Below, one piece after another: positions 52,961-61,710 of a DNA stretch of 64,000 nucleotides (position 1 is its first letter; every line of letters starts with the position of its first letter). The notes beneath the pieces were generated by a model that had not been told where the DNA came from, made no database searches, and saw only the letters and a list, made by a program, of their open reading frames with translations. The position numbers and the translations under genes are program-made. Source of the stretch: Sphingobium sp. AP50 (GTDB lineage Bacteria > Pseudomonadota > Alphaproteobacteria > Sphingomonadales > Sphingomonadaceae); NCBI RefSeq assembly GCF_900109095.1, contig NZ_FNYZ01000013.1, positions 62,001-126,000 of the forward strand, read 5' to 3'.

Positions 52961-53200
52961 CGACAACCAAGGAGACAAGCTTCACCAGGTTGTGAGGACG
53001 ATGAGAAGTGATGGCGAACCGGTCAGACCGGGAGCCGGGACACCCCGTCGAACGTCGTGGGCATCACAGCCCGCAAAGCAGAGTGGGACCTGGTTCGCGG
53101 ATACCATCAGGGCCAGCGGTTAACTGAACGACCGCATCAAAGGCCGGACACAAGACTGCACCCGACCAATGCGCCAAATCATCAAATCGCCCCTTGCAAC
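52961..53200 (+). ncRNA. Probable seekRNA/bridge-RNA region of the IS1111 element
   Basis: About 240 bases between the recombinase stop and the right subterminal repeat contain no good ORF. In IS1111 elements the guide RNA that selects the target is encoded in this position. GC-rich complementary segments (for example ACCGGTCAGACCGGG) suggest folding. Boundaries cannot be set by eye. Confidence 0.5.
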
Positions 53201-53327
53201 GCGGGAGCCATCCACACAGGACGGTCGGTGCGGCTGGGCTAGCCAAGCTGTTGAACAGCCGTCAAAAGAGCGCGTCGCGGGCGGCACCCCCTTGCCGCCT
53301 CTCAATCCCATAATGGAGCCCCCAGTC

Positions 53328-55136
53328 GTGAACCGACGCCAATTTCTTGCCACCAGCGGCGCCACCGCGCTTGTCGCCGCTACCCCCAACGCCTTTGCGC
53401 AAACAGGCGCCGCCGATGCGCGCTTCCGCGCGATGCTGGACGATTTCTTCTATGGCCGCCTCGCTGAATCCCCGGAAAGCGCGACCCGCCTTGGCCTCGA
53501 CACCGGCGCGCGGGCGGCGTTGCGCGGCAAGCTGTCCGACACCAGCGCGGCCGGGGCTGCGCGCGATCTGGCCCGGACCAAGGTGCAGGTGAAGCAACTC
53601 GCCAGCGTCGACCGCGCCAAACTCAGCCCTGCCAGCCAGCTCGACTATGATGTCGTCGCCTATCAGTTGGACCGCGCCGTGGGTGGCGAGCGCTTCGGCT
53701 ATGGCGAGACGGCGGGCCGCTATGCGCCCTATATCCTCAGCCAGCTGACCGGCAGCTATCGCGAAGTGCCAGACTTCCTCGATTCGCAGCATCGCGTGAA
53801 GGATGCGGCGGACGCCGACGCCTATCTCTCCCGCCTTGAAGCCTTCCCCGCCGCCATGGACGGCGAACTGGCCCGGCAGAAGGCGGATGCGGCCAAGGGC
53901 GTGTTCGCGCCCGACTATATTCTCGACACCACCATGAAGATGCAGGCGGCGCTGCGCGACCAGCCCGCCGCGCAGACCGTGCTGGTTGCGTCCTTCGTGA
54001 AGAAGCTGGCCGCCGCCGGCCTGCCGCCCGAACGCGCCGCGCAGGCCGAGAAGATCGTCGCCGAGAAGATCTTCCCCGCCGTCGATCGCCAGCGTGAACT
54101 GGTGGCGCAGTTGCGCGCGAAGGCCAGCCATGATGCCGGCTGCTGGCGCCTGCCCGATGGCGAGGCCTTCTATGCCGCCGCCGCCGAAGCTGCGACCACG
54201 ACCCGGCTGACCGGCGATGAAATCCACCAGATGGGTCTGGATCAGGTCGCCAGCATCTCGTCGCGGATCGACGCGATCCTGAAGGGCGAGGGCATGAGTC
54301 AGGGCAGCGTGGGCGACCGTCTGGTCGAACTCAACAAGCGCCCCGACCAGCTTTACCCCAATACCGATCCGGGTCGCGAGGCGCTGCTGGCGCAGCTCAA
54401 CAGCCAAATCATCGCCATGCAGAAGCGACTGGGCGAGAGCTTCAACACCGTGCCCAAGGCCCCGGTGGAGGTCCGCCGCGTGCCGGTGACGATCCAGGCG
54501 GGCGCGCCGGGCGGCTATTATCAGAATGCCTCGCTCGACGGATCGCGCCCGGCCATCTACTTCATCAATCTGCGCGACACGTTCGACCGGCCGAAATTCG
54601 GGCTGGCGACGCTCAGCTATCATGAGGCGGTGCCGGGGCATCATCTTCAGGTGTCGGTCGCGCTGGAATCGGATTCGATCCCGATGATCCGCCGCCGCGG
54701 CTTCTACAGCGGCTATTCGGAGGGCTGGGCGCTCTATTCGGAGCAGCTGGCCGACGAAATGGGCATGTATGAAGGCGATCCGCTGGGGCAGGTCGGCTAT
54801 CTGCAATCCTTGCTGTTCCGCGCCACCCGTCTGGTGGTGGACAGCGGCATGCACGCCAAACGGTGGAGCCGGGAGAAGGCGACCGATTATCTGATCGGCA
54901 CCACCGGTATCGCGCGCGGTCGCAGCCAGGGTGAGATCGACCGCTACACCGTCTGGCCGGGTCAGGCATGCAGCTACAAGATCGGTCACACCGTCTGGAC
55001 CCAGCTGCGCGACGAGGTGAAGGCGAAGCAGGGCGATAAGTTCGACCTCAAGCAGTTCCATGATGTGCTGACGCTGGGTGCAATGCCGCTCGACATATTG
55101 AAGCAGACGGTGCGCCAGCGCGCGGGGATTGCCTGA
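53328..55136 (+). CDS. DUF885 family protein with Tat-type signal
   Basis: The 602-residue precursor starts with a twin-arginine motif NRRQFLAT and a signal ending AFAQ, so it is folded before export to the periplasm. The mature part is DUF885, with the metallopeptidase-like SYHEAVPGHHLQ motif (Glu and His residues for a metal) and GYSEGWALYSEQLADEM. It may be a carboxypeptidase-like hydrolase. GTG 53328 with GGAG nine bases upstream starts it; the longer upstream frame would run into the IS element. Confidence 0.88.
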   Translation: MNRRQFLATSGATALVAATPNAFAQTGAADARFRAMLDDFFYGRLAESPESATRLGLDTGARAALRGKLSDTSAAGAARDLARTKVQVKQLASVDRAKLSPASQLDYDVVAYQLDRAVGGERFGYGETAGRYAPYILSQLTGSYREVPDFLDSQHRVKDAADADAYLSRLEAFPAAMDGELARQKADAAKGVFAPDYILDTTMKMQAALRDQPAAQTVLVASFVKKLAAAGLPPERAAQAEKIVAEKIFPAVDRQRELVAQLRAKASHDAGCWRLPDGEAFYAAAAEAATTTRLTGDEIHQMGLDQVASISSRIDAILKGEGMSQGSVGDRLVELNKRPDQLYPNTDPGREALLAQLNSQIIAMQKRLGESFNTVPKAPVEVRRVPVTIQAGAPGGYYQNASLDGSRPAIYFINLRDTFDRPKFGLATLSYHEAVPGHHLQVSVALESDSIPMIRRRGFYSGYSEGWALYSEQLADEMGMYEGDPLGQVGYLQSLLFRATRLVVDSGMHAKRWSREKATDYLIGTTGIARGRSQGEIDRYTVWPGQACSYKIGHTVWTQLRDEVKAKQGDKFDLKQFHDVLTLGAMPLDILKQTVRQRAGIA

Positions 55137-55146
55137 AGCCTCCGTC

Positions 55147-55214
55147 GTCATTGCGAGCGGAGCGAAGCAATCCACTTCAGCGCTACATGGATTGCTTCGC
55201 TACGCTCGCAATGA
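55147..55214. repeat. Palindromic repeat, GTCATTGCGAGCG family, copy 2
   Basis: GTCATTGCGAGCGGAGCGAAG and the answering CTTCGCTACGCTCGCAATGA with an ATGGATTG/CAATCCA inner pair; copy 1 is at 16297-16371. Confidence 0.85.
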
Positions 55215-55230
55215 TGGCTCAGCGTTCAAT

Positions 55231-55264
55231 GAAAAAACGACCCGGCGGTGCGCCCGCCGGGTCG
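55231..55264 (-). terminator. Intrinsic terminator at the end of the aceA 3' region
   Basis: On the minus strand CGACCCGGCGG, a short loop and CCGCCGGGTCG are followed by six T residues. It lies 230 bases after the aceA stop. The stretch 55265-55494 has only a weak 77-codon ORF that runs through the terminator, so I call it the long aceA 3' untranslated region or a small RNA. Confidence 0.9.
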
Positions 55265-55494
55265 TCCAGTTCCTTCCACCCAAATCCGCGAAGGGCCAAA
55301 TCCTCTAAAGATGTCGAGGTCCCCGCGGGTTGGTTCTGTTTCGCGACGCGGTCCGCGAAATTCCTGATGCATCCACCTACCCGGCGGTATCGGGGGATCG
55401 CCGGGGAGATGGAGCGCTTGCGGCCTGCACGCCGCAAAGTTGGTTCCTTCATCCCCGCAAAGGCGAGGAGGAGGCTATTGGTCTTTGGGCCGGG

Positions 55495-57090
55495 TTAAGC
55501 CGCAAACTGGTTCATCGTATTGTGCGCGCCGCCGGCCTTGAGCGCGGCTTCACCGGCGAAATAATCCTTGTGATCGTCGCCAATGTCGCTTCCGCTCATA
55601 TTCTGGTGCTTCACGCATGCGATGCCCTGACGGATTTCCTTGCGCTGCACGCCCTCGACATAGCCCAGCATGCCCGCCGCGCCGAAATAGTCCTTGGCGA
55701 GGTTATCGGTGCTGAGCGCCGCCGTATGATAGGTCGGCAGGGTGATCAGGTGATGGAAGATGCCGGCCCGCGCCGCCGCATCCTTCTGGAAGGTGCGGAT
55801 CTTCTCGTCAGCCTCCAGGCCAAGATCGGTCGCGTCATAATCCGCGCTCATCAGCTTCGCCCGGTCATAGGCGCTGACATCCTTGCCGGCTTCGACCCAG
55901 GCGTCATACACCTGCTGGCGGAAGTTCAGCGTCCAGTTGAAGCTGGGCGAATTATTATAGACCAGCTTGGCGTTGGGGATGACTTCGCGAATGCGGTCGA
56001 CCATCGACGCGATCTGCTCGATATGTGGCTTTTCCGTCTCGATCCACAGCAGGTCCGCGCCATTCTGGAGCGAGGTGATGCAATCGAGGACGCAGCGGTC
56101 CGCGCCCGTGCCTTCGCGGAACTGGAACAGGTTGCTGGGCAACCGCTTGGGCTTCAGCAGCTTGCCGCCGCGATTGATGATGACGTCGCCATTGGCCTGC
56201 GTAATGTCGCTAATCTCTTCGCAGTCGAGGAAGCTGTTATACTGGTCGCCAATGTCGCCCGGTTCCTTGCTATAGGCGATCTGCTTGGTCAGGCCCGCGC
56301 CCAGCGAATCCGTCCGCGTGACGATGATGCCATCATCGACGCCCAGTTCCAGAAAGGCGTAGCGGCAGGCGCGGACCTTCGCGAGAAAGTCCTCATGCGG
56401 CACCGTGACCTTGCCGTCCTGATGGCCGCACTGCTTTTCGTCCGAAACCTGATTTTCGATCTGGAGCGCGCAGGCGCCCGCCTCGATCATCTTCTTGGCC
56501 AGCAGATAGGTCGCTTCCGCATTGCCGAAGCCCGCGTCGATATCCGCGATGATCGGGACGACATGGGTTTCATAATTGTCGATCGCGTGAGTCAGGCGCT
56601 GGGCCTCGACTTCGTTGCCGGTTTCGCGCGCCTTGTCGAGATCGCGGAACATCATCCCCAGTTCGCGGGCGTCGGCCTGCTTCAGGAAGGTGTAGAGTTC
56701 CTCGATCAGCGCGGCGACGCTGGTCTTTTCGTGCATCGACTGGTCGGGCAGCGGGCCGAAATCGCTGCGCAGCGCGGCGACCATCCAGCCGGACAGGTAC
56801 AGATATTTCTGCTTCGTGGTGCCGAAATGCTTCTTGATCGCGATCAGCTTCTGCTGGCCGATGAAGCCGTGCCAGCAGCCCAGCGACTGGGTGTAATTGG
56901 CTGGGTCCAGATCATAAGCGGCCATGTCGCGGCGCATGATGCCGGCCGTGTATTTGGCGATGTCGAGGCCGGTGTTGAAGCGGTTCTGGAGCTTCATGCG
57001 GGCGACGGATTCGGCGTTGATGCCATCCCAGGTGCCGGGGTGGCTGCCGATGAGGCTCTGGGCCTTTGCGATACTGTCCTGATAGGTCAT
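55495..57090 (-). CDS. aceA: Isocitrate lyase
   Basis: AceA cleaves isocitrate to succinate and glyoxylate, first step of the glyoxylate shunt for growth on acetate or fatty acids. The 531-residue length marks the longer bacterial type. The catalytic loop DEKQCGHQDGKV and ADIDAGFGNAEATYLLAKKM (Mg binding) are present. The divergent ScfR-type regulator and the palindrome at 57181-57211 point to its control. Confidence 0.95.
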   Translation of the reverse strand: MTYQDSIAKAQSLIGSHPGTWDGINAESVARMKLQNRFNTGLDIAKYTAGIMRRDMAAYDLDPANYTQSLGCWHGFIGQQKLIAIKKHFGTTKQKYLYLSGWMVAALRSDFGPLPDQSMHEKTSVAALIEELYTFLKQADARELGMMFRDLDKARETGNEVEAQRLTHAIDNYETHVVPIIADIDAGFGNAEATYLLAKKMIEAGACALQIENQVSDEKQCGHQDGKVTVPHEDFLAKVRACRYAFLELGVDDGIIVTRTDSLGAGLTKQIAYSKEPGDIGDQYNSFLDCEEISDITQANGDVIINRGGKLLKPKRLPSNLFQFREGTGADRCVLDCITSLQNGADLLWIETEKPHIEQIASMVDRIREVIPNAKLVYNNSPSFNWTLNFRQQVYDAWVEAGKDVSAYDRAKLMSADYDATDLGLEADEKIRTFQKDAAARAGIFHHLITLPTYHTAALSTDNLAKDYFGAAGMLGYVEGVQRKEIRQGIACVKHQNMSGSDIGDDHKDYFAGEAALKAGGAHNTMNQFAA

Positions 57091-57180
57091 GGCCGTTTTC
57101 CTTGCGTCCGGTGAGCTGTTGCCCCCGACCTAATCGCCTCTTTTGCAGTGCGGCAGTCCTCCTGAAGTTCAGTTGTCGAT

Positions 57181-57211
57181 CTTTACAAAATTCTGCTGTA
57201 AAGTTGTAAAG
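57181..57211. promoter_or_regulatory. Palindromic operator between aceA and scfR
   Basis: CTTTACAA (57181-57188) and TTGTAAAG (57204-57211) are perfect inverted repeats with 15 bases between, and an overlapping TTTACA-N9-TGTAAA shares the left arm. RamB/ScfR regulators bind AT-rich palindromes in such positions. Spacing to the regulator ATG (57232) suits autoregulation. Confidence 0.65.
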
Positions 57212-57231
57212 CCTGCACAGGAGCATGAGTC

Positions 57232-58629
57232 ATGGCCAAGGATCGTCCCGTCTATATGGGGCCGCGCTTGCGGCGGCTGCGGCGTGAACTGGGCCTGACC
57301 CAGGCCGACATGGCCGCCGATCTGGAAATCAGCGCCTCCTATGTCGCCCTGCTGGAGCGCAACCAGCGGCCCTTGACCGCCGACATGCTGCTGCGGCTGG
57401 CGCGCACCTATAAACTCGATATGGCCGAAGTGGCGGGGGATGGCGGCGCGGAACAGACGGCGCGGTTGCAGGCGGTGCTGAAAGACCCGATGTTTGCCGA
57501 TATCGATCTGCCGCAACTCGCGACCGGCGATGTCGCGGTCAATTATCCCGGCATCACCGAAGCGCTGCTGCGCCTCTACACCAGCTATCGCGAGGAACAT
57601 CTGGCGCTGGCGGACCGGGGTGCGGGGCCGGAGCGGCAAGAGGATGTCGCCGATCCCGTCGCCGAATCCCGCCGTTTCCTGGCCGCGCGGCGCAACAGTT
57701 TCCCGTTGCTCGACGATGCGGCGGAGAAGCTGGCCATCGAAGCGGAGGCGGAGGGCAGCCTGTCCGGCTGGCTGAAGGCCCGGCATAATCTGCGCGTGCG
57801 GCGGCTGCCGACCGATGTGATGGCGGGATCGATGCGGCGGCTGGACCGGCATCGCGATGCGGTGCTGCTGGATGATACGCTGGACAGCGCCAGTTCGCAA
57901 TTTCAGCTGGCGCTCCAGATTGCCTATCTGGAAATGCGCAAACCCTTCGACGCATTGCTGAAGGACGGGCAGTTCAGCGGGGAAAGCGGCCGACGTCTCG
58001 CCCGGCGGGCGCTGGCCAGCTATGGTGCGGCGGCGATCCTGATGCCTTATACCGCCTTTGCCAAGGCGGTGGAGGCGAAACGCTATGATGTCGAGGCGCT
58101 GGCCCGCCAGTTCGGTGCCAGTTTCGAACAGACTGCGCATCGGCTGACCACGCTGCAAAAGCCGGGGCAGGAGCGGGTGCCTTTCTTCTTCCTGCGGGTC
58201 GATCCGGCGGGCAATGTCAGCAAGCGGCTGGACGGTGCGGGCTTCCCCTTTGCGCGCCATGGCGGGTCGTGTCCGCTCTGGTCGGTGCATCGGGTGTTCG
58301 AAACGCCGCGTGAAGTGGTGACGCAATGGCTGGAGCTGCCCGATGGTCAGCGCTATTTTTCGATCGCGCGCACGGTGACGGCGGGCGGCGGGGGATGGGG
58401 CGCGCCACGGGTGGAGCGCGCCATTGCGCTATGCTGTGCCGCCGAACATGCCCATCGGCTGATCTACACGCAGGATGCGCCGCCCGTGGAGCCGACGCCG
58501 ATCGGCGTCACCTGCCGCCTGTGCCACCGCGCCCAGTGCATGGCCCGGTCCGCCCCGCCGATCGGGCGCGACATGTTACCCGACGATTATCGCCGGACCC
58601 GCGCGCCCTTCGGCTTTGCCGATGGATGA
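57232..58629 (+). CDS. scfR: ScfR/RamB-type XRE regulator of acetate metabolism
   Basis: The 465-residue protein has an N-terminal Xre HTH (LRRLRRELGLTQADMAADLE, SASYVALLERNQRPLT), a central ImmA/IrrE-like region and a C-terminal DUF2083 domain with CRLCHRAQC. This is the short-chain fatty-acyl-CoA regulator family. Divergence from aceA suggests glyoxylate shunt control through an acyl-CoA ligand. Its stop touches the convergent dipeptidase stop. Confidence 0.9.
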   Translation: MAKDRPVYMGPRLRRLRRELGLTQADMAADLEISASYVALLERNQRPLTADMLLRLARTYKLDMAEVAGDGGAEQTARLQAVLKDPMFADIDLPQLATGDVAVNYPGITEALLRLYTSYREEHLALADRGAGPERQEDVADPVAESRRFLAARRNSFPLLDDAAEKLAIEAEAEGSLSGWLKARHNLRVRRLPTDVMAGSMRRLDRHRDAVLLDDTLDSASSQFQLALQIAYLEMRKPFDALLKDGQFSGESGRRLARRALASYGAAAILMPYTAFAKAVEAKRYDVEALARQFGASFEQTAHRLTTLQKPGQERVPFFFLRVDPAGNVSKRLDGAGFPFARHGGSCPLWSVHRVFETPREVVTQWLELPDGQRYFSIARTVTAGGGGWGAPRVERAIALCCAAEHAHRLIYTQDAPPVEPTPIGVTCRLCHRAQCMARSAPPIGRDMLPDDYRRTRAPFGFADG

Positions 58630-59868
58630 TCAGCCGGCGGGCGTGGCCTGCATCTGGGCGGCGACTTTTTCGGCCGTCGCCATCACGCGCAGCACATTTT
58701 CGCCCGCCAGCTTGGCGATATCCTTGTCGCTCCAGCCGCGGCGCATCAATTCGGCCAGCAGCGCCGGATAGGTCTGCACGCCCGACAGGCCCTGCGGCAG
58801 AGAGCCGACACCGTCGAAATCGCTGCCCAGCCCGACATGGTCGACGCCCGCCACCTTGGCGATATGGTCGATATGGTCGGCTACCTCACTCAGGGTCACG
58901 ACAGGTTCGGGATTGGCTTTCTCCCACTCGGCGAGTGCCTTCTTCGCGCCTTCCGGATCGCCGATATAGAGGCCGCCAAAGGGCGGAGCGTTGTAGCGGG
59001 CCATTTCCGCGCTGCGGTTGGCGCTCCAGATACGGCGTGCTTCGGACACATATTGCGGCGCGTAGTTGACCATCACCACGCCGCCATTGGCCGCGACCTG
59101 CTTGAGCACCGCGTCCGACACGTTGCGCGGCGTGTTGCAGATCGCCCGCGCGCTGGAGTGGGAGAAAATGACCGGCGCCTTGCTCACCCGCAGCGCGTCC
59201 AGCATCGTGCCTTCGCTGACATGGCTGAGGTCGACCAGCATGCCCAGCCGGTTCAGCTCCGTCACGACGCTTCCGCCGAACGGGGTCAGCCCGTCATGCT
59301 GGGGATTGTCGGTCGCACTGTCCGCCCAGGCGATGGTGCGGCTGTGCGTCAGCGTCAGATAGGAGGCGCCAAGGTCTTTATAGGCGCGCAGCACGGCCAG
59401 GCTGCCGTCGATCTGGCCGCCGCCCTCGACCCCGATCATCGACGCGATCCGCCCGGCCTTGTGCGCCGCGCGGGCCTGCGCGGCGGTGGTGACGAAAGCG
59501 AAGTCATTGGGATAGCGGCGCGCGAAACTGTGGGCGAGGTCGATCTGTTCCAGCGTATCCTGCACCTGTTGCAGTTCGGGCAGGTCGGCCGACACCCAGA
59601 CCGACCAGAATTGCCCGCCGACCTGCCCGGCGCGCAGCCGTTCGATATCGGTGTGGAACTGGGCGGGGTTCAGATGGCGCAGGTCCATGGTCCAGCGCGC
59701 GTCCTTCATCTTGTCGGTCAGCGCTTCGGGCCAGTCATTATGCCCGTCGATCAGCGGCGTGGCCTTGAGGACCTTCGCGATCCGGGCGGTATAAGGATCA
59801 GCGTCGGCGGCATGAGCGGACGGGACGGCGAGGAGGAGCGGCAGCAGCGCCAGAGGGAGAGTCTTCAT
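58630..59868 (-). CDS. Exported membrane dipeptidase (peptidase M19)
   Basis: The 412-residue precursor has a signal peptide (MKTLPLALLPLLLAVPSAHA). The M19 zinc-dependent dipeptidase fold shows PLIDGHNDWPEAL (zinc His-x-Asp), IGVEGGGQIDGS, LVDLSHVSEGTM, FSHSSARAICNTPRNV and GVDHVGLGSDFDGVG. It cleaves dipeptides in the periplasm. Convergent with scfR, whose stop adjoins its own. Confidence 0.92.
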   Translation of the reverse strand: MKTLPLALLPLLLAVPSAHAADADPYTARIAKVLKATPLIDGHNDWPEALTDKMKDARWTMDLRHLNPAQFHTDIERLRAGQVGGQFWSVWVSADLPELQQVQDTLEQIDLAHSFARRYPNDFAFVTTAAQARAAHKAGRIASMIGVEGGGQIDGSLAVLRAYKDLGASYLTLTHSRTIAWADSATDNPQHDGLTPFGGSVVTELNRLGMLVDLSHVSEGTMLDALRVSKAPVIFSHSSARAICNTPRNVSDAVLKQVAANGGVVMVNYAPQYVSEARRIWSANRSAEMARYNAPPFGGLYIGDPEGAKKALAEWEKANPEPVVTLSEVADHIDHIAKVAGVDHVGLGSDFDGVGSLPQGLSGVQTYPALLAELMRRGWSDKDIAKLAGENVLRVMATAEKVAAQMQATPAG

Positions 59869-60070
59869 GGGCCGGGAGGCTAGGGCGGCGCCCGGTCAAG
59901 TCAATCTGTCGACAGGCTTTTCTCCCGCCGATAACCTGCTGTGCGATACCCCAGGTTATGGCCGGCGCAAGAAAGGGCGGCGGCCTGACCTTGCCCCGAC
60001 CCGCGCCGTGCGATTTTTTGCAAAAACCGGTTCCCGTTTTCCCCTGCCATGCTCTACTCCTGAGCATCGA

Positions 60071-60808
60071 ATGATGATCGATCCGCTCGTCCTGCTTCAG
60101 GCCTATTCCATCGGGGTCTTCCCCATGGCCGACGATCGCGATGCGGAAGAGGTCTATTGGGTCGAGCCGAAACGCCGGGCGATCCTGCCGCTCGATGGTT
60201 TTCACCTGTCGCATTCGCTGTCCAAGGTGATCCGCCGCGATCGCTTCCGCGTCACCGCCAACCGCGCCTTCGCCAGCATCCTGGCCATGTGCGCCGAATC
60301 GGCGGACGATCGCCCGTCGACCTGGATCAACCATGCGATCGAGCAGGCCTATCGCCATCTCCACGAAACCGGCTTCGCCCATTCGGTCGAGGTGTGGGAC
60401 GGGGAGGAACTGGTCGGCGGCCTCTATGGCGTGGCGCTGGGCCGGGCCTTTTTCGGCGAATCGATGGTGTCGCGCCGGACCGATGCGTCAAAGGTGGCGC
60501 TGGCCTGGCTGGTGGCGCGGATGCGCTTTGGCGGCTTCACCCTGCTCGATTGCCAGTTCATGACGGATCATCTGCGCAGCATGGGCGCGGTGGAGATCAG
60601 CCAGCGCGACTATCTTCAGTTGCTGGGCGGGGCCGTGGGCGGCGTGGCGCTGGGCGCGGGGGCCGTGCTGTCCGGCTCCGGCGCGGCGGCGGAGCTGGCA
60701 TTCGCGCCGCTGGCCGGGGCCGCCGCATCGCCCTTGCCGCCGATCTTGACCGTGTCCGGGCCGGTTTCGGGCCATTCCATCGCACAGCTTCTGACCCACA
60801 CGTCATAG
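60071..60808 (+). CDS. aat: Leucyl/phenylalanyl-tRNA-protein transferase with unusual C-terminus
   Basis: Aat adds Leu or Phe to N-terminal Arg/Lys of proteins, marking them for ClpAP. GVFPMADDRDAEEVYWVEP, GFAHSVEVWDGEELVGGLYG, FGESMVSR and LLDCQFMTDHL are typical. Family identity ends about residue 190; a low-complexity tail (GGAVGGVALGAGAVLSG ...) of some 45-50 residues follows and overlaps the DUF2155 gene on the other strand by 193 bases. ATG 60071 or 60074 starts it. Confidence 0.9.
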   Translation: MMIDPLVLLQAYSIGVFPMADDRDAEEVYWVEPKRRAILPLDGFHLSHSLSKVIRRDRFRVTANRAFASILAMCAESADDRPSTWINHAIEQAYRHLHETGFAHSVEVWDGEELVGGLYGVALGRAFFGESMVSRRTDASKVALAWLVARMRFGGFTLLDCQFMTDHLRSMGAVEISQRDYLQLLGGAVGGVALGAGAVLSGSGAAAELAFAPLAGAAASPLPPILTVSGPVSGHSIAQLLTHTS

Positions 60809-61266
60809 ACCGGGTGCTGCACGACATTGCGGTCGGGCCGTTCGCGGAAGATCCAGCCGGAGAAAGCGCGCCGCCACTTGCCGTCCGCGCTGGAGCGCAC
60901 GTCCAGCTGCACGAAGGCGCCGGTATCCTGCACATTTTCCCAGGGGGCGGTGGTTTCGCAGGCCTGAAGACGGACGATCGCATCGCCCACGCGCAGCGCT
61001 TCGCCCGGCTTCATCGTCAGGTCGCGGGTCAGGCCGTTGCGCTTGTTGAGCAGGCCGATCACGGCGGTCCGCTGCGCCATCGGCGTGCCGGGCAGGGCGT
61101 CCTTGCCTGCGGTCTGGATCGGGCTGCCCTCGACCTTCACCGGGCCGGACTGATTCGCGGCCGGTGCCTCGCTCTTTCCGCACCCCGCCAGCGCCAGCGC
61201 GCAGGACAGGGCGGGAATCGCCTTATGCAGGATCGGCGGGAAAACCCCCGCCGGACGCCGGGTCAT
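60616..61266 (-). CDS. DUF2155 lipoprotein
   Basis: The 216-residue precursor has a lipobox (LSCALALAGC) and the DUF2155 domain (AVIGLLNKRNGLTRDLTMKP, RLQACETTAPWENV, AFSGWIFRERPDRNVVQHPV, YDVWVRSC). The last 50 residues are Pro/Ala/Ser-rich and lie antisense to aat. It overlaps the upstream NDUFA12 gene by four bases (ATGA), so both are coupled. Function unknown. Confidence 0.85.
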   Translation of the reverse strand: MTRRPAGVFPPILHKAIPALSCALALAGCGKSEAPAANQSGPVKVEGSPIQTAGKDALPGTPMAQRTAVIGLLNKRNGLTRDLTMKPGEALRVGDAIVRLQACETTAPWENVQDTGAFVQLDVRSSADGKWRRAFSGWIFRERPDRNVVQHPVYDVWVRSCAMEWPETGPDTVKIGGKGDAAAPASGANASSAAAPEPDSTAPAPSATPPTAPPSN

Positions 61267-61661
61267 GCCGCGTCGGGGCTCCAGGCTTCATAGTCGCCGG
61301 TCGCCTTCTGGCGCTGGCCGCCCTTTTCGAGCGCACCCGACGGACGATAGGCGTTGGTCGTGCCGGTCAGGTTGACGCTCGATTCCTTTTCCCAGATGCG
61401 CGGCGGCGGCAGGAAGCTTTCGGGCGCACCCTCGATCGAGTGATGCAGCCAGCCATGCCATTCGGCCGGCACGCGGCTGGCATCGTTAGAGCCATTATAC
61501 ATCACCCAGCGGCGCGTCAGTCCATTGGGGTCGGTGCCGCCCTCATAATAGACATTGCCTTGATGGTCCTCGCCCACTTTCTTGCCCTTGCGGGCCGTGA
61601 AGAGCCAGGTGCCGAAGGTGGCGCCATTCCACCAGGTGAAGACGTTAGCCAGGATTCCCAT
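61263..61661 (-). CDS. NDUFA12-like complex I accessory subunit
   Basis: The 132-residue protein matches the NADH:ubiquinone oxidoreductase subunit NDUFA12 family: WWNGATFGTWLFTARKGKKV, NVYYEGGTDPNGLTRRWVMY and EWHGWLHHS. In alphaproteobacteria this subunit is a peripheral part of complex I. ATG 61661 opens MGILANVFTWW; the longer upstream frame overlaps the DUF192 gene. No other complex I gene lies in the window. Confidence 0.9.
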   Translation of the reverse strand: MGILANVFTWWNGATFGTWLFTARKGKKVGEDHQGNVYYEGGTDPNGLTRRWVMYNGSNDASRVPAEWHGWLHHSIEGAPESFLPPPRIWEKESSVNLTGTTNAYRPSGALEKGGQRQKATGDYEAWSPDAA

Positions 61662-61710
61662 GCGCCAGCGCTTAGCCGCTGTGACGGGCGCGGGCAAGGA
61701 GGATATGGCG

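Larger units (their letters stand above)
51849..53215 (+). mobile_element. IS1111-subgroup IS110-family insertion element
   Basis: Subterminal inverted repeats GTGGATGGCTCCCGC (51849-51863) and GCGGGAGCCATCCAC (53201-53215) are 15-bp perfect. IS1111 elements have such repeats just inside their ends, so true termini lie several bases outside. It holds one intact recombinase gene and about 240 bases of noncoding DNA after it. A GCTGGGCT 8-mer lies 16-17 bases outside each repeat. It sits between a GST gene and the DUF885 gene. Confidence 0.9.

Noticed and set aside
55219..55452. 77-codon ORF downstream of aceA
   Set aside because: It reads through the terminator hairpin and has no ribosome site or domain; better seen as 3' untranslated RNA.
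55330..57114. 594-codon plus-strand frame over aceA
   Set aside because: Antisense shadow of isocitrate lyase, with no domain.
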